Positions 1 to 11,889 of a stretch of DNA of 64,000 bases are shown here, piece after piece. The DNA is from Isoetes taiwanensis (taxonomy: Eukaryota; Streptophyta; Lycopodiopsida; Isoetales; Isoetaceae): NCBI GenBank assembly GCA_021234155.1, contig JAJEKV010000002.1:26342617-26406616 (forward strand). The letters are read 5' to 3'. Position 1 is the first letter of the stretch; each line of letters opens with the position of its first letter. The notes beneath the pieces were generated by a model. The model saw only the letters and a program-made list of their open reading frames with translations. It did not search any database and was not told the origin of the DNA. The position numbers and the translations under genes are program-made.

Positions 1-572
1 ATGCGGCCGGCATAAAAAACAGACAAAGAACTAGCCAATTTACGCGGTCACGGTTCTCCAAGATAGGTTGATCGGGGGGCGATCTTTTTGCAAATAGGGC
101 CATTTTGTGCGGATCCATGTCTGATATCTGTTGACCAAGTAGAATCCATTTCTTTCTTATGATCCTATAGCGAGCAAGGGTTTTGAAACTACGTCCCACT
201 ATGGTCCAATTTACAGAATAAAGCGCAACACATATACGAACCCGGTTTGTATTCTCTTCACTTCATCCCTTATTTAGTTGTTTACAGATCACGGATGTTC
301 TACATATACTATATGGTTATGAATGCTTGCCATGGCACAAATTTGTCCTGACATATGGGAGCCTCTAGAGACTTTCCAATGTGTTTGAATATCTTAGGTG
401 TTTGAACATTTTATTACATTTTTAAAATGTTCGATCTTTTGTTCCACTGCTATTATGCTAATATGTGTGTGTGCCAATTGAAAAATCAAAGGTGGGAGAC
501 ACACTCTAAACTTGTATATTGTGGGTTGAAGATGATTTTTTTCATACGCTTTAATTCATATGTCTACCAAAT
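1..572. other. Intergenic AT-rich stretch, nothing recognised
   Basis: No open frame with recognisable protein similarity and no repeat shared with the rest of the window was found. The stretch ends where the left arm of an inverted-repeat element begins. Confidence 0.5.
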
Positions 573-1280
573 ATGGCTCTTCAATAAAGTTGTGGATTCA
601 TTTTGAGTTTTTTATTAGTTCATATGAGCCTATGGCGACTTTTTACATTTGTCTTCTTTTTTTCTCCCTTTTGTTTGGGGCCTGAAAAAAAAAAAAAAAA
701 TTCATATAACAACCAACATATGACTACCATCAACATTAATTAACACAAACCATTACATTTAACAATTTTAAATCAAAACCCCCCTGAAACCCCCATTGGT
801 TTGGGTGCATATTCACCGAAGGGGTGGCGTAGAGGCAGCGAGCCCCCATAAAATCATGTTATACATGTACACAATCAACACCATATAGTACATTGCCTCA
901 AATCTTATAGTATCTTGCAAATTGTGTTTATCTGATATACCAAAACTTGTGCGGGCATACCCCACAAACGAGGATCTCTATGTGCGGTCTAGATCGAGGA
1001 ATAAAGGGCATTTATGCTTATCCAACGACTCGATGCGGAGTCACCCCGTGTGAATATGCACCCAAACCAAAGGGGTTTTAGGGGGTTTTGATTTAAAATT
1101 GTTAAATATAATGGTTTGTGTTAATTAATGTTGATGGTAGTCATATGTTGGTTGTTATATAATTTTTTTTTTTTCGCCCTAACTAAAAAAAGAAAAAAGA
1201 AGACAAAATGTAAAAGTCGTCATAAACTCATATAACGAATAAAAACTCAAAATGAATCCACAACTTTTTGAAAGAGCCAT
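573..1280. mobile_element. Foldback/long-TIR element
   Basis: Two arms of about 240 bases are inverted copies of each other. The left arm (573 to about 832) starts ATGGCTCTTCAATAAAGTTG, and the right arm (about 1037-1280) ends with its near-complement, closing in AAGAGCCAT. The arms share an ATTAATTAACAC block, a homopolymer T/A tract and a GTGAATATGCACCCAAACC block. The loop of about 200 bases has no coding capacity. The right end abuts Helitron Rep sequence directly. No matching target duplication is visible, because the left flank is not the Helitron sequence expected there. It is probably a non-autonomous DNA transposon that was later rearranged. Confidence 0.7.
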
Positions 1281-2619
1281 GACAATAGTGAGAGAGAGCG
1301 GGTTGCGGAAAGGAAGTTATTGCCCGTTGCATGGGTGGCGTGAATAAGCGGCGACTCTAGAGGCATTAATCCCCTTACTTGTCATATGATAAAGCGAGTG
1401 AAGCAAATGCGGTTGGAGGCCGTGTTCTTGACATTGAATGGGCGATTCGCGAAAGTGATGAAGTTCTTTGCCATAGTGCATGCAAATAACTTCGGTCACA
1501 ATTAATCCAAGAATAGCGGTTTTTGGCTTCACCAAGATCAACGACCGGCTTTTATGAATATCTTTGGATCGGCAAGATGAACCCTTGCAATACCCGCTTA
1601 TATTTCTAGGCTTTGGACGGCGGGATGGTTCCCCGATAATGACCAGGCGATGTCGCGGTGGATTGGTATAGGTCACGCTTGCTTCATGAGGTGCGGTTTC
1701 TTGATTAGGGCATCGACTTGTGAATACCTTGTGGATATGTATTCTAGGGTCAAGAAGAAAGGCTGAATTTCTTGGCAACTAATGGATCCGAGGTCGAGGT
1801 CTATGGTTGGCGATTCAAATGTTGAGGAGGATGATGATTTTATTGAGAACCGAAGTGGTGGGCGATATGTCCGACGGTACGCTCCTTCGTCTTTTATTGG
1901 TTCTAGGCAATGGTGCTCGGTCCAGATTATGGATCGTTAGCTCTTGCAAAGAGTGAAGGGGCCTCCTAGCCTGTTTATTACAATGACTACGAATCCGGAT
2001 TGGCCAGAGATCAAGGCAGTGTTGCGCGTTGGGCAAACTGCTGCAGATGTGCCAATTATTGTTGTCAGGTCATTCCATGCTCATTTCCAATCTTTGAAGA
2101 ATTTCTTGCGTTCTTATGTTGGTCCGCTTGCGTATATGATCCATGTTATAGAATGCCTCATGGCCATATTGTACTTAAAACAGAACATGAGATTCCATTT
2201 GAGGTCATTGACTTGCTAATATCCGCTGAGATTCCAGAAAATGATGAGGTGCTTGCTCAAATGGTACGAAAATATATGGTGCACAATCACTCTGAACGAT
2301 GCTCTAAGGATGGGGCATGCTGTTGGCATTATCCTCGAGACTTGACTACAAGAACACATTTGGACTCGAAGGGTCATGTGCAGTATCGAAGAAGGAAAGT
2401 TGAAGATAGATATGTTGTGTCATACTCACCTTTCCTATTAAAGCAGTTTGATTGTCATATCAATGTTGATGTTGCTTCGACTGTTCATATCTTCATGTAT
2501 CTATACAGCTATATTTATAAAGGTTTTGACAAGGTGGAGTATCGAATTGATCGTGAACGACAATTTGATGATGAGATACGTGATTACCAAAGTGCAAGGT
2601 ATCTATCGTCAACTGAGGC
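1281..2619 (+). pseudogene. Helitron Rep fragment (5' copy)
   Basis: This is a degraded copy of the Rep (rolling-circle initiator) half of a plant Helitron protein, parallel to the better copy that starts near 5809. Recognisable pieces are a CEYLVDMYSRVEEERLNF-like block, the PSLFITMTTNPDWPEI block, the HUH metal-binding motif (MPHGHIVL) and the block from ENDEVLAQM to SYIYKGFDKVEY. These pieces lie in different frames. Nearly every difference from the second copy falls where the second copy reads CAG or CTG, so part of the decay may be sequencing error. Similarity stops at 2619, within the segment that carries the catalytic tyrosines in the intact family. Confidence 0.85.
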
Positions 2620-2731
2620 GATAGATACCTTTCAGTGTCGACGATGGGCAATGTGTCCATTTGAAAGCTACAAATCCTTGCACTTAGGTATCGAGCCTGA
2701 CCCAGAGTCCTGCAGGTAGTCAGCCCGGCTT

Positions 2732-2897
2732 TCTCGACGGGCGAGTCAAGAATGCCTCAGCTTGCCAACAATCAAGAAAGTACAGGCCTTTTTCTCGACT
2801 TGCGAGTCGAGAATTTCTCGACTCGCAAGGCGAGAATAGGGAGTGTACATTTTGGATTGTTGGCTGGTTGAGGGATTTTCGACTCGCGAGTCAAGAA
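2732..2897. repeat. Cluster of four degenerate CTCGACTCGCGAGTCGAG palindromes
   Basis: Near-palindromes of about 20 bases built on TCTCGACTCGCGAGTCGAGA occur at 2732-2751, 2793-2813, 2816-2836 and 2876-2897. Each copy has one to three substitutions. The surrounding 300 bases have no protein similarity. Confidence 0.65.
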
Positions 2898-3849
2898 TGC
2901 ACAAAGGTGCGCAAAGACAAAGAATGCTGAAAAGGCGATGCCGGCTCTCTTGCATTCTTCAAAAGCTCTCTTGATAGTCCGAGAGACTCTCCTTTGTGAA
3001 GGGAAGTGGCCCCGACCGCCTCGGCCTGCTCTGGTCAGCTTGCTATCCAAGTTAGATATACTTTGTTGATGAGCTTAGAAGATTGAGGCGAAATGAGTAT
3101 AGGTGCAGATGGTATGCAAATTTGGCTTACAATACCTTTCAGCCTTCACGATGGGCAATGTGTCCATTTCAAAGCTACAAATCCGGTTGAGTTTAAGAGT
3201 GGCCAGAATAGATATTTCTGCTTGATTTTTTAAGTTCAAAGATGAAAGCAACGGACTAAGAAGCGGTGTAGTTGACTAGCGGATTTATAATTGGGCAAAG
3301 ATGTCAGATGGGATTAAGATCCGAAAGTGTATGAGTGATGAATATACACTCCACTTCTGTTTGGAGACCTTGCTTTGCAAAAACATGGCCTTTCTATCAT
3401 TGTAAAGGAGCAAATCTCAATGCCTGGTCATAGTTTTGTAGCTACTTGATGAGATCATATAGATTTTGGTATAAAACCTAACGGTTCGTATGTGCAATGG
3501 TTCTTGAAGTACATAAAATTATGCACTTCTTGAAATTTACTTAAATTTGTGACGCCTTAAATTTACGGGGACTATTTATATGTTGAGTAGTTTGTTTGCT
3601 GTTCATGTTACTTTGTATGTGCAGGGGACGGCTTGGAGGGTTTCGTGAGTGGATTTGGGGAGTGCCGCATGGGAGGGTGGTGGTGGGCTCATCTGCGTTA
3701 TCCAGTAAGGTTATGGTATTTTTGGATTGTGATAAGTAAGGTTGTGTTGGTGAGTCCGCTGATGTATTAAGTATTCTAGGATTTGGGTAGCGTAGTAGGT
3801 TGAATATTTTGTGTGTATGTGTTCCAAAGGACTGGGAGTGTGAGGTTGC
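2898..3849. other. Helitron-derived scrambled sequence without an intact gene
   Basis: Two short segments repeat elsewhere. The stretch 3132-3186 resembles 2624-2680, and about 3068-3110 resembles 3898-3945, which is the start of the Helitron N-terminal coding region. These look like partial duplications of the neighbouring Helitron. The rest is AT-rich with nothing recognised. Confidence 0.5.
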
Positions 3850-4449
3850 AATGCCAAGGCCTAGAGTAGAGATTGATCCAAGTCAGACATACTGGGCTGA
3901 TGAGCTTAGAAGATTGAGGCAAAATGAGTCTAGGCGGAGATGGCGTGCGGAGTTGTCTCGGGGAGAGGAGAGATGAGTTGAGGCAATGAGAAGGGGTTTG
4001 AGTGGTTATCGGGTGGGGAATTGGGTGGGAGGCATACCGAGGAGGAGGGTGTGAGGGGGCAGCGAGGATGCCAAGAGATGTGGAGAGTGTTCCTGGTGGT
4101 GGCCGGACGCGAGCATGGCGGTTATACATTGGCAACTTGGCACAGATACTAAAGATGCAAGCTCGTCCTATTCCATCTGCTAGTGAATTCATGTGGAACA
4201 GATTTTGTGTGCATTGTCGCATTGCGTTATTGCCTGGTGAGAGTGAAACCTTCTGTTGCAATCGCGGACGGCGTATCTTACCAAAGCTACCTGAATTGCC
4301 TAGTTTGTTGACGGATGTTTATGAGGAAGCGAGATTTAGTGCGAAAGAGTCGCATTAAACCATCTGTTTGCCTTCACTGGGCTTGGTGTTGCCGATGGAG
4401 AGTTTGTGCAGTTAGGGATGCCATCCTCAGTTGCTTTGATGGGTAGGAC
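3850..4449 (+). pseudogene. Helitron protein N-terminal region (zinc-finger-like)
   Basis: An ATG at 3850 opens MPRPRVEIDPSQTYW, and the frame then shifts. From about 4170 a second frame reads FCVHCRIALLPGE, then ESETFCCNRGRRILPKLPELP, then HLFAFTGLGVADGEF. This pattern (CxxC, then CC, then a Pro-Leu run and a FAFTSLG-type block) is the conserved N-terminal segment of plant Helitron helicases. The coding sequence is interrupted at 4450 by a TIR element and resumes at 5752, so this piece and the Rep/helicase downstream are one gene. At least two frame breaks make it non-functional as written. Confidence 0.8.
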
Positions 4450-4450
4450 C

Positions 4451-5742
4451 ATGGAATAAATTACTATTCCTATATTTTTAGTATAGCCACATAGGTTTAG
4501 CTAAACATTAGAGGTAATTTGAGATCTCATTTTGTCCCATTAAGGGATGCTTAAAAAGCCACATCAGCTTTTTAAACTGTCCAATAAGAGAAGAGCTCCA
4601 GTGTATTTTATTCCAGTATTATGTGGCAGCAGTAATTAATGCAGTTCTAACTAACTTTTGCAGTGTCATTTTTCTACTATAACTTTTGATCAAAAACTCC
4701 GATTCGAACACTATTTGTGGCAATGGATTCGTCTCCTCAAGATCTTTCTAATGACAACCCATTTGTTATATCTTTTGGGATGTAAATATATAAGAAAAGA
4801 GCAAAAATCCATATTTTTTAAGGTTAATACATATGGCTTGTATTGAAATACATCATAACCATATATCACTTGAAAGATCTTTTCATTCTGCATCTAATGC
4901 AACAAACGCCGCAGCATTTTCATGAGTAGATCAAAAGTTATAGGGAAAAAACGACAGCAATGAAGTTGTTAATGCTGCATTAATTGCAGTTTGATGTAGA
5001 GTACTCATTCTATTGGAGGATTCTTATGGGGACAAAAGGAGATCTCAAATTACCTCTAATGCTACCTTCGAATTGGAGCTAGAAGTTTCTAACAATTGGC
5101 TAAACTAAATGGTTTTTCTCCATCATGGTTTCTTGCCTTTGGCTAAACTTTCACAAAATGTAGGTCAAATATTAGCCACCACACTGTCCTTATTTTAAAA
5201 TATCCAAGCCTTTGGACAAAGACATTGAACTTATTGTTATTACAATGTAATTCAATATAGAAAAATAAATGACGAAATTATAATCATTCTTATAGCTTTC
5301 TTAATATAATAATAATACAAAGACATAAATTGACACATAATCATATATGCACATGTTCAAAGCTCAAAGAAAAAGTGCAGTGTTCCTTCTAGCTGTAATC
5401 CTCCCTCTGATAATTAACTTCATACTTGAAATAAGAAGTTTCTACTTCAACTTCATACTTGAAACAAGTTCTTTGGTGATTTCCTAAAGTTCCTATATAT
5501 CTTGGTGTCAGCTACTAGGCTAATCCTTCCATTTTCCCAAGTCCACTCTTTCTTAAGTTTGGCTAATTGTTGTCCTGGAGGAGTTGTCTGGAGGTGGAGG
5601 TTTGGCTATTCGATCTTAAAACTCACTTAGTCGGCAAAAAAATTGGGCTAAAATTTTCTTTTTTTGGACAATTTTTCCCATTTACTTTAGCCGTTTTTCT
5701 TGGCAAAAATGCTACAAAATAGCAGCCGTTATTTTATTCCAT
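4451..5742. mobile_element. Mutator-like (9-bp TSD) non-autonomous element inside the Helitron
   Basis: The target duplication GGGTAGGAC is at 4441-4449 and 5743-5751. Inside it the element begins ATGGAATAAA and ends with the complement TTTATTCCAT. A second, longer inverted pair lies inside. About 4506-4700 (AGAGGTAATTTGAGATCTC ... ACTATAACTTTTGATC) matches the reverse complement of about 4930-5065. No transposase frame is present. A 9-bp duplication points to the Mutator superfamily; an assignment beyond that is inference. It splits the Helitron gene, so it is younger than that Helitron. Confidence 0.8.
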
Positions 5743-5751
5743 GGGTAGGAC

Positions 5752-7933
5752 ATACCATAAAATACATCCTACGTCAAAACCTGGCCAGTCATTGCATTGG
5801 TATATTCATGACAATAGTGAGAGAGAGCGGGTTGCGGAAAGGAAGTTATTGCCCGTTGCATGGGTGACGTGAATAGCGGCGACTCTAGAGGCTGTTAATC
5901 CTTACTGTCATATGATAAGGCGAGTGAAGCAAATGCGGTTGGAGTCCGTGTTCTTGACATTGAATGGGCCAGTTGCGAGTGATGAAGTTGCTGCCATAGT
6001 GCATGCAAATAACTCAGTCACAATTAATCCAAGAATAGCGGTTTTTTGGCTTCACCAAGATCAACGACCAGCTTTTATGAATATACTGGATCGGCAGTAT
6101 GAACCCTTGCAATACCCGCTTATATTTCTAGCTGGGACGGCGGGATGGTTCCCTGATAATGACCAGCAGATGTCGCAGGTGGATTGGTATAGGTCACGCT
6201 TGCTTCATGAGGTGCGGTTTCTTCAGTTAGGGCATCTGACTTGTGAATACCTTGTGGATATGTATTCTAGGGTCGAAGAAGAAAGGCTGAATTTCTTGGC
6301 AACTAATGGATCTGAGAGGTCGAGGTCTATGGTTGACGATTCAAATGTTGAGGAGGATGATGATTTTTTGATTGAGAACCGTGGTGGGCGATGTGTCCGA
6401 AGCGGCCGCCCCTTCGCCTTTTATTGGTTCTAGGCGGTGGTGCTCGGTCCGGATGGGATGCTTAGCTCTTGCAAGAGTGAAGGGGCCTCCTAGCCTGCTT
6501 TATTACAATGACTACGAATCCGATTGGCGGAGATCAAGGCGTTGTTGCGCATTGGGCAACCTAACCGCCGATGTGCCAATTATTGTTGTCAGGTCATTCC
6601 ATGCTCGTTTCCAATCTTTGAAGAATTTCTTGCGTTCTTATGTTGGTCCACTTGCGTATATGATCCATGTTAGAAACGTGGGCTGCCTCATGGCCATATT
6701 GTACTTAAAACAGAACATGAGATTCCATTTGAGGTCATTGACTTGCTAATATCCGCTGAGATTCCAGAAAATGATGAGGTGCTTGCTCAAATGGTACGAA
6801 AATATATGGTGCACAATCACTCTGAACGATGCTCTAAGGATGGGGCATGCTGTTGGCATTATCCTCGAGACTTGACTACAAGAACACATTTGGACTCGAA
6901 GGGTCATGTGCAGTATCGAAGAAGGAAAGTTGAAGATAGATATGTTGTGTCATACTCACCTTTCCTATTAAAGCAGTTTGATTGTCATATCAATGTTGAT
7001 GTTGCTTCGACTGTTCATATCTTCATGTATCTATACAGCTATATTTATAAAGGTTTTGACAAGGTGGAGTATCGAATTGATCGTGAACGACAATTTGATG
7101 ATGAGATACGTGATTACCAAAGTGCAAGGTATCAATCGTCAACTGAGGCAGGATGGCGAATACTAAAGTTTCATGTCACAGAAAAGTATCCTGGTGTTAA
7201 GTGTCTTCCACTTCATCGTCAACAAAGAACGAGTAGATCATATAGGAGGCCCAACAGCGTTTCGTTGCTTGATCGTTATTTCTTGAGGCCTCCTGCTATA
7301 GAATTCTCGGAGCTAACCCATCTTCAGTACTATGAACAGTACAGCTTTGTATCCTGTAGAGATAGAACGTATACTGATGGTGATCACCTTGAACTAGCTA
7401 GGCTGCAGCTTCCTAGGAACATAGTTCGGAAGATAAGTAAGCAAACCCTTATTTGTAGAATAAGGTTGGTGATGCCACGTGAGGGGGAGCTATTCTATTT
7501 GCGACAGTTGCTGCTGCATACTCCATCGAGGTGTTGGGAAGACTTAAAGAAGTATAATGGGACTACCTATGATACCTATCAAGAAGTGATAACTGTTATG
7601 GGTTTATTGCATGATAGATCAGAGCCAGTTGTGACAATGCAAGAGGCAGTGTTGGCGTTGCAAACGCCGTCGCAGTTGCGTTTCCTTTTTTCATTGCTTA
7701 TCCTTGATGGCGCTCCGGCAAGTGAGTTGTGGTCGAATCTTCATGATGAGCTGATAAAGGACTTCCATGATATTTCAGAGACAGGCACTTTGCTTGCAGA
7801 GCAGCAAGCTCTTTTGTGCATTGAAAATGTGCTTGTGCAACATGGCTCTAGTGTTGCTGGCTTTGGGCTGCCTGAAATCCACATTCGGTCCGCGACTAGT
7901 GTTGCAAGAGTTGTCAAAGTTTCCTCACCATAG
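5752..7933 (+). pseudogene. Helitron Rep domain and linker (main copy)
   Basis: This continues the 3850 gene after the TIR insertion. In order it carries the YHKI...LHWYIHD block, the EPLQYPLIFLAG block (6098-6140), the Rep core with HUH motif MPHGHIVL (about 6690-6715), the CHINVDVASTVHIFMYLYSYIYKG block and then DYQSARYQSSTEAGWRIL. That last block contains the two tyrosines used for strand nicking. The linker with GELFYLRQLLLH and TPSQLRFLFSLLI precedes the helicase. The stretch 6743-7933 is a single open frame of 396 codons. Upstream, frame changes near 6430 and 6690 break the Rep. Known role of the family: rolling-circle transposition in the nucleus. Copy 1281-2619 is its near duplicate. 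Confidence 0.88.
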
Positions 7934-9267
7934 ATCTTACATAGAAGAGTAAAAAATCGTGATAAGATGAACGTGAATCAAGGACGAATATATGATTATG
8001 TTCAAGAAGGCGGTGCATGGGCGAGGATAAACGACTGTGTTTATTGATGGGAAAGCTGGGTACGGGTAAGACTTTCCTACTCAATGCTATATGTTTATTA
8101 ATCGAGGGTCCCAGTTGATTGTTTTGCCCGTGCAACAACCGCATTGGCTGGCCTGTTATACCCGTGAGGGAAAATCATGCGCACTCATTGTTTGAAATTC
8201 CATGGCGAGAATAGTGTTCTTTGTGCACTCGACTATTGAGGCCACGTCTGAGAAAGCGAGCTTGCTGATTGAATGCCATTTAATCATTTGGGATGAATTT
8301 GCGATGGCAAATAGAGCTGCGATTGAATCAGCAAGTGTGATTCTACAGGAATTGTGTAGAAATGATGTTCCATTTGGAGGAAAATGTTTTGTGGTGCAGC
8401 AGCGACTTTTAGGCGATAAGCGTCCATAGTACCAAAAGCGGGGAGAAGTGCAACATGGCTGCTTCTATTAAATCATCTCGAGATTTGGAGAGCATTTATT
8501 ATTCACAAGTTAGATGTATCGGTTAGAAATGCTTTACTGGACCCGAGTTAATAACATTAGTGTCGTCCATAGGTGAGAATTGGCAATCAGATGTTGTGAC
8601 ATTTGATTTGTTTTCGACAACAACATCTATGGAAGAGGCACGGGAATTCTTATACCCGGCAGATATTGTTTGTAGACCAACTTTGTGTGAAAGAAGAGCA
8701 TTTTTATCTCCATTAAATGTGCATGTGGATGAGTTTAACAAGTCTCTATTCTTGATCGTATGCCGTGTCCGAAAAGAGATATTATTCTCGATTCCATAAG
8801 TGAAAGTGACCGGGTAATTCACACAAGCTGCTTGTCTTGAAAATGAGTTTCTTCATAGTTATGATCACTTTCGACTTTGCCCAAACACACGCTTTGTCTT
8901 AAAGTAGAGGCCGTGTGTCAAATTATGAGATTGTTGAATCTTGAGTAAAGGGCTTGTGAAGAATGCTAGAGTTATTATACGAAATGCACAACAGATTTGT
9001 GGATTTGTCCGGCTTCTTGGACATGAGGACACGAAATTCGAAAAAATATACATGCGATTTGTCGGGCGATTTCTTCCACCAGGCCGGTATTGCCCTTTTT
9101 TATTACATAGGCGTCACCGCCCGTTCAAGCTCGCATACTCAACGACATTCCACAGTTGTCTTGGCCTAACATTAGATAAAATAGTCCTGGATTTGCGAAC
9201 GAATGTGTTTGCTCATGGGCAACGACTAGAAATGTTGTTTTTAGAGAATTGCTTGAATAGTTGGTAA
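7934..9267 (+). pseudogene. Helitron PIF1-type helicase domain
   Basis: This is the SF1B helicase half of the Helitron protein, in several frames. The Walker A motif (GKAGTGKT type) is encoded at about 8050-8075 with one extra G in a G-run. Walker B reads LIIWDEFAMANR at about 8281-8320, followed by PFGGKCFVV. The ERRAFLSPLNVHVDEFN segment lies at 8686-8742. The C-terminal block LAYSTTFHSCLGLTLDKIVLD with VFAHGQ lies at 9130-9225. Lesions include stops near 7930 and 8430 and the altered Walker A frame. It ends about 210 bases before an RPA-like gene on the same strand, as in RPA-encoding plant Helitrons. Confidence 0.85.
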
Positions 9268-9478
9268 TTTTTTTCCGCCATTATTTGTGATGGAGTTTTG
9301 ATAACTTTAAATGTGTTCTGAAAAAGTGTGTTCGTTGTGTTCGCAGCAGTTAGGTAATTCTCGTGGCTGACCTGTTCGTGTGTGCATGATGATGAGGTAT
9401 CCCTTGATGTGATCTCTTCTATTGTGTATGTAAAGATTTTTATTTTGAGTAAATGTTGCAGTACAAATGATGCTAAAA

Positions 9479-11390
9479 ACATAGGAAGTGGGAGAACAAT
9501 TTGTCCATTGGTTCAATTAACTCCTTACCAAGCAAATTGGACAATTAAAGTAAAAGTAATGTGGAAAGGACCTTTATGAGAGTTTGAGAACAGGCGAAGA
9601 TCAGGCAAGGGGAAATTGTTTAATGTGGAGCTAAGACTTCCCATGCTTTATGAATATTTAGAGAGTCGTCTTAATATATACAGGGAACGGAAATTCAAGC
9701 AACAATGTTTGACGAGGCAGCTGACAAATTCTACAACAGACTTGAGTTGATGAAGGTAGGTTATAGGTTGATGCATAAATTGGGGATTATGTCATGAATA
9801 GAGGTAGTCGTTGAAGTTCTTTGTGGACATATAGGTGTATTATATCTCTAAAGGAGTTGTTCGGCCTGCGAACAAACGATATACAACCGTAAACCATGAC
9901 TATCAGATAACGCTTGATGCACAGTCAATAATTGAAGTTGCCAGTGATGGGACTCCGGAGGTGGGAAACTCAATGGAGCAGAAGCTTGCAAAAGTAGATG
10001 AATTGCACAATTGTTTGTTATGGTATTGAGATAGAATACATTGTATAATTTCTCCTGCTTGCAGATGTCATTGGAATTGTTTGCTCAGTCTCTGTGTCAG
10101 AAACTGTTCGTAGGAAATATGATAAGCAAGATGTTTTAAAACGTACCATCAGCCTCCTTGATGAAAGGTATTTTATGAATACAACACAGCGTGTGGATAT
10201 TTTCTAACAAAGGAAACATATTCCAGTGGAAAAAGTGTAAATGTGAGCCTATGGGGAGATCTTGCTGTGAATGAAGGAGAGAAGCTGTCGCAAATGTTGT
10301 GTGACATCCCAATAGTAATACTGACTCGTGTTCGAGCTAGCAAATTTCGAGGTTCTACTAATACTATTGATTGAATTAAATTGCTGATTGAAACTGCTGA
10401 TTAGATAGTGTCTTACGCAGGTGTCTCTTTGTCAACAACAAATAAAACAATGATGGAATTAAATCCAAACACTGTTCGTGCTACTGCCTTACGTACATGG
10501 TATGGGTTATGTGACTTCCCTTTAAATATTGTAACATGGTAATTCAATCACACTAAAGGTATGAGCAAGAGGGACAGAAGTGTACAACGATGCCAGCAGG
10601 TACATTGCATGATCGTGCATTTGTATCAGACATATTACAACCTTCTGTTGGGGATGGGCAGGTAGGTTGTTAGTATGAGGTATGTTGATTCCTTGCTTTT
10701 TGCAGTCGCTTATTCTAAGCTGCTTCTTGTGAAGATTGAGTACTTCAATGTTCGCGCGTGCATAACGTTTATTGATCCAAACCAGCCAATGTGGTATGAG
10801 GCATGTCTAAGATGCAGTAAGAAGGTAAGTAAGCGAGAATCAGAATTTTGGTGCGAGAAATGTGGGGCGGCTACTGAACCATTAAAGAGGTGAGAGAGCT
10901 CTGATTTACCAATTGGTTTGAATGGATGTGTGATGTCATTGTTATGATCAGGTATATATTCCATGCAACGTTGGGAGATGCAACAGGAGAAATTGTAGTT
11001 ACTATCTTCAATAATGAAGGAGAACAAATCTTAGGGCAGACTGCAAATGAGATGTCAAAAATCAGGGATAATGTAAGATAAGATTGGGGTGAGATTCTGC
11101 TGATGATTTTGTGATAGAAATTAACAGGTTATCGATTGCAGGAGAATAATCAACAAGAATATTATTCTCTCTTTATGGAGCACCTTTGGATTAGCAAAAT
11201 ATTCCGACTAAGCGTAGTTCAGACAGAATACAATGGATTCAAGAGTCACAGAGTTGTGGTTCGTGAAGTCACAGCTATAGATTGGGAAGCTGAATCTGAG
11301 GTTGTCATAGACGGAATAAAGAGGTCTAAAATGAGATTGGGAGGAGAGTTTAATCAGTTCAGCTTGGAATCTCCAGTGGACAACGTATAG
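9479..11390 (+). pseudogene. Helitron-associated RPA70 (RPA1)-like gene, multi-exon
   Basis: Exons match the large subunit of replication protein A, which binds single-stranded DNA. DNA-binding domain A has LTPYQANWTIKVKV, GKGKLFNVEL, ATMFDEAADKFYNRLE and, after an intron at 9756-9834, VYYISKGVVRPANKRY. Domain B has DVIGIVCSVSVSETVRRK, then after intron 10168-10226 GKSVNVSLWGDLAV. Another intron is 10500-10558. The C-terminal domain has YFNVRACITFID with a zinc finger (CLRC...CEKC, about 10809-10863), then FHATLGDATGEIVV and, after intron 11073-11141, IFRLSVVQTEYNGFKSHR. Introns are canonical GT-AG and short. A few frame breaks remain. Placement just behind Rep-helicase on the same strand supports a transposon-encoded RPA rather than the host subunit. 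A captured or relict host copy is the alternative. Confidence 0.85.
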
Positions 11391-11889
11391 TTATCGTTTG
11401 CATAAAGGAGCTGCAGCTCTGCTGTGGTCGATCTAAGTAAGTAGTTAATTTGAAATTGATATTATATCATCTATTAGAAACTTTGACTTTTTGTTGTGAA
11501 GTTGTCTTTGTGTTTGGGATTTTGTTCTCAAACTCTATGTGTTTTCTTTATGAAGCTGCTTCCATGGTACCACGAGATTTTGGTTAATTAGTAATAGCGA
11601 GAGGTACTTATATGAAGTGATTTGGATGATAATATTCGGTCTGTATCCATAATTAAACTTCGCATTGAAACTTATTGCTAATATTTATTCTTGAAATGAT
11701 GTTTAACAAGTGATAAATCTATTGATGGCATGACAACTGGTAAATTTAGTGGTGATATTTGTCAACGAAGTGATGTGTATGATAACGTGTTTGAGAAAAA
11801 GACTGGTAAGTTATAGGTTAGTTTTAGACGACATGTGCGAGATTACTGGTATGCTTGAATAATGAAGAGAGGACAGAGAAGGTTCATAT
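11391..11889. other. Spacer between RPA-like and ATG11-like segments
   Basis: AT-rich sequence with no protein similarity seen. No Helitron 3' terminus (hairpin plus CTRR) could be placed with confidence. Confidence 0.4.
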
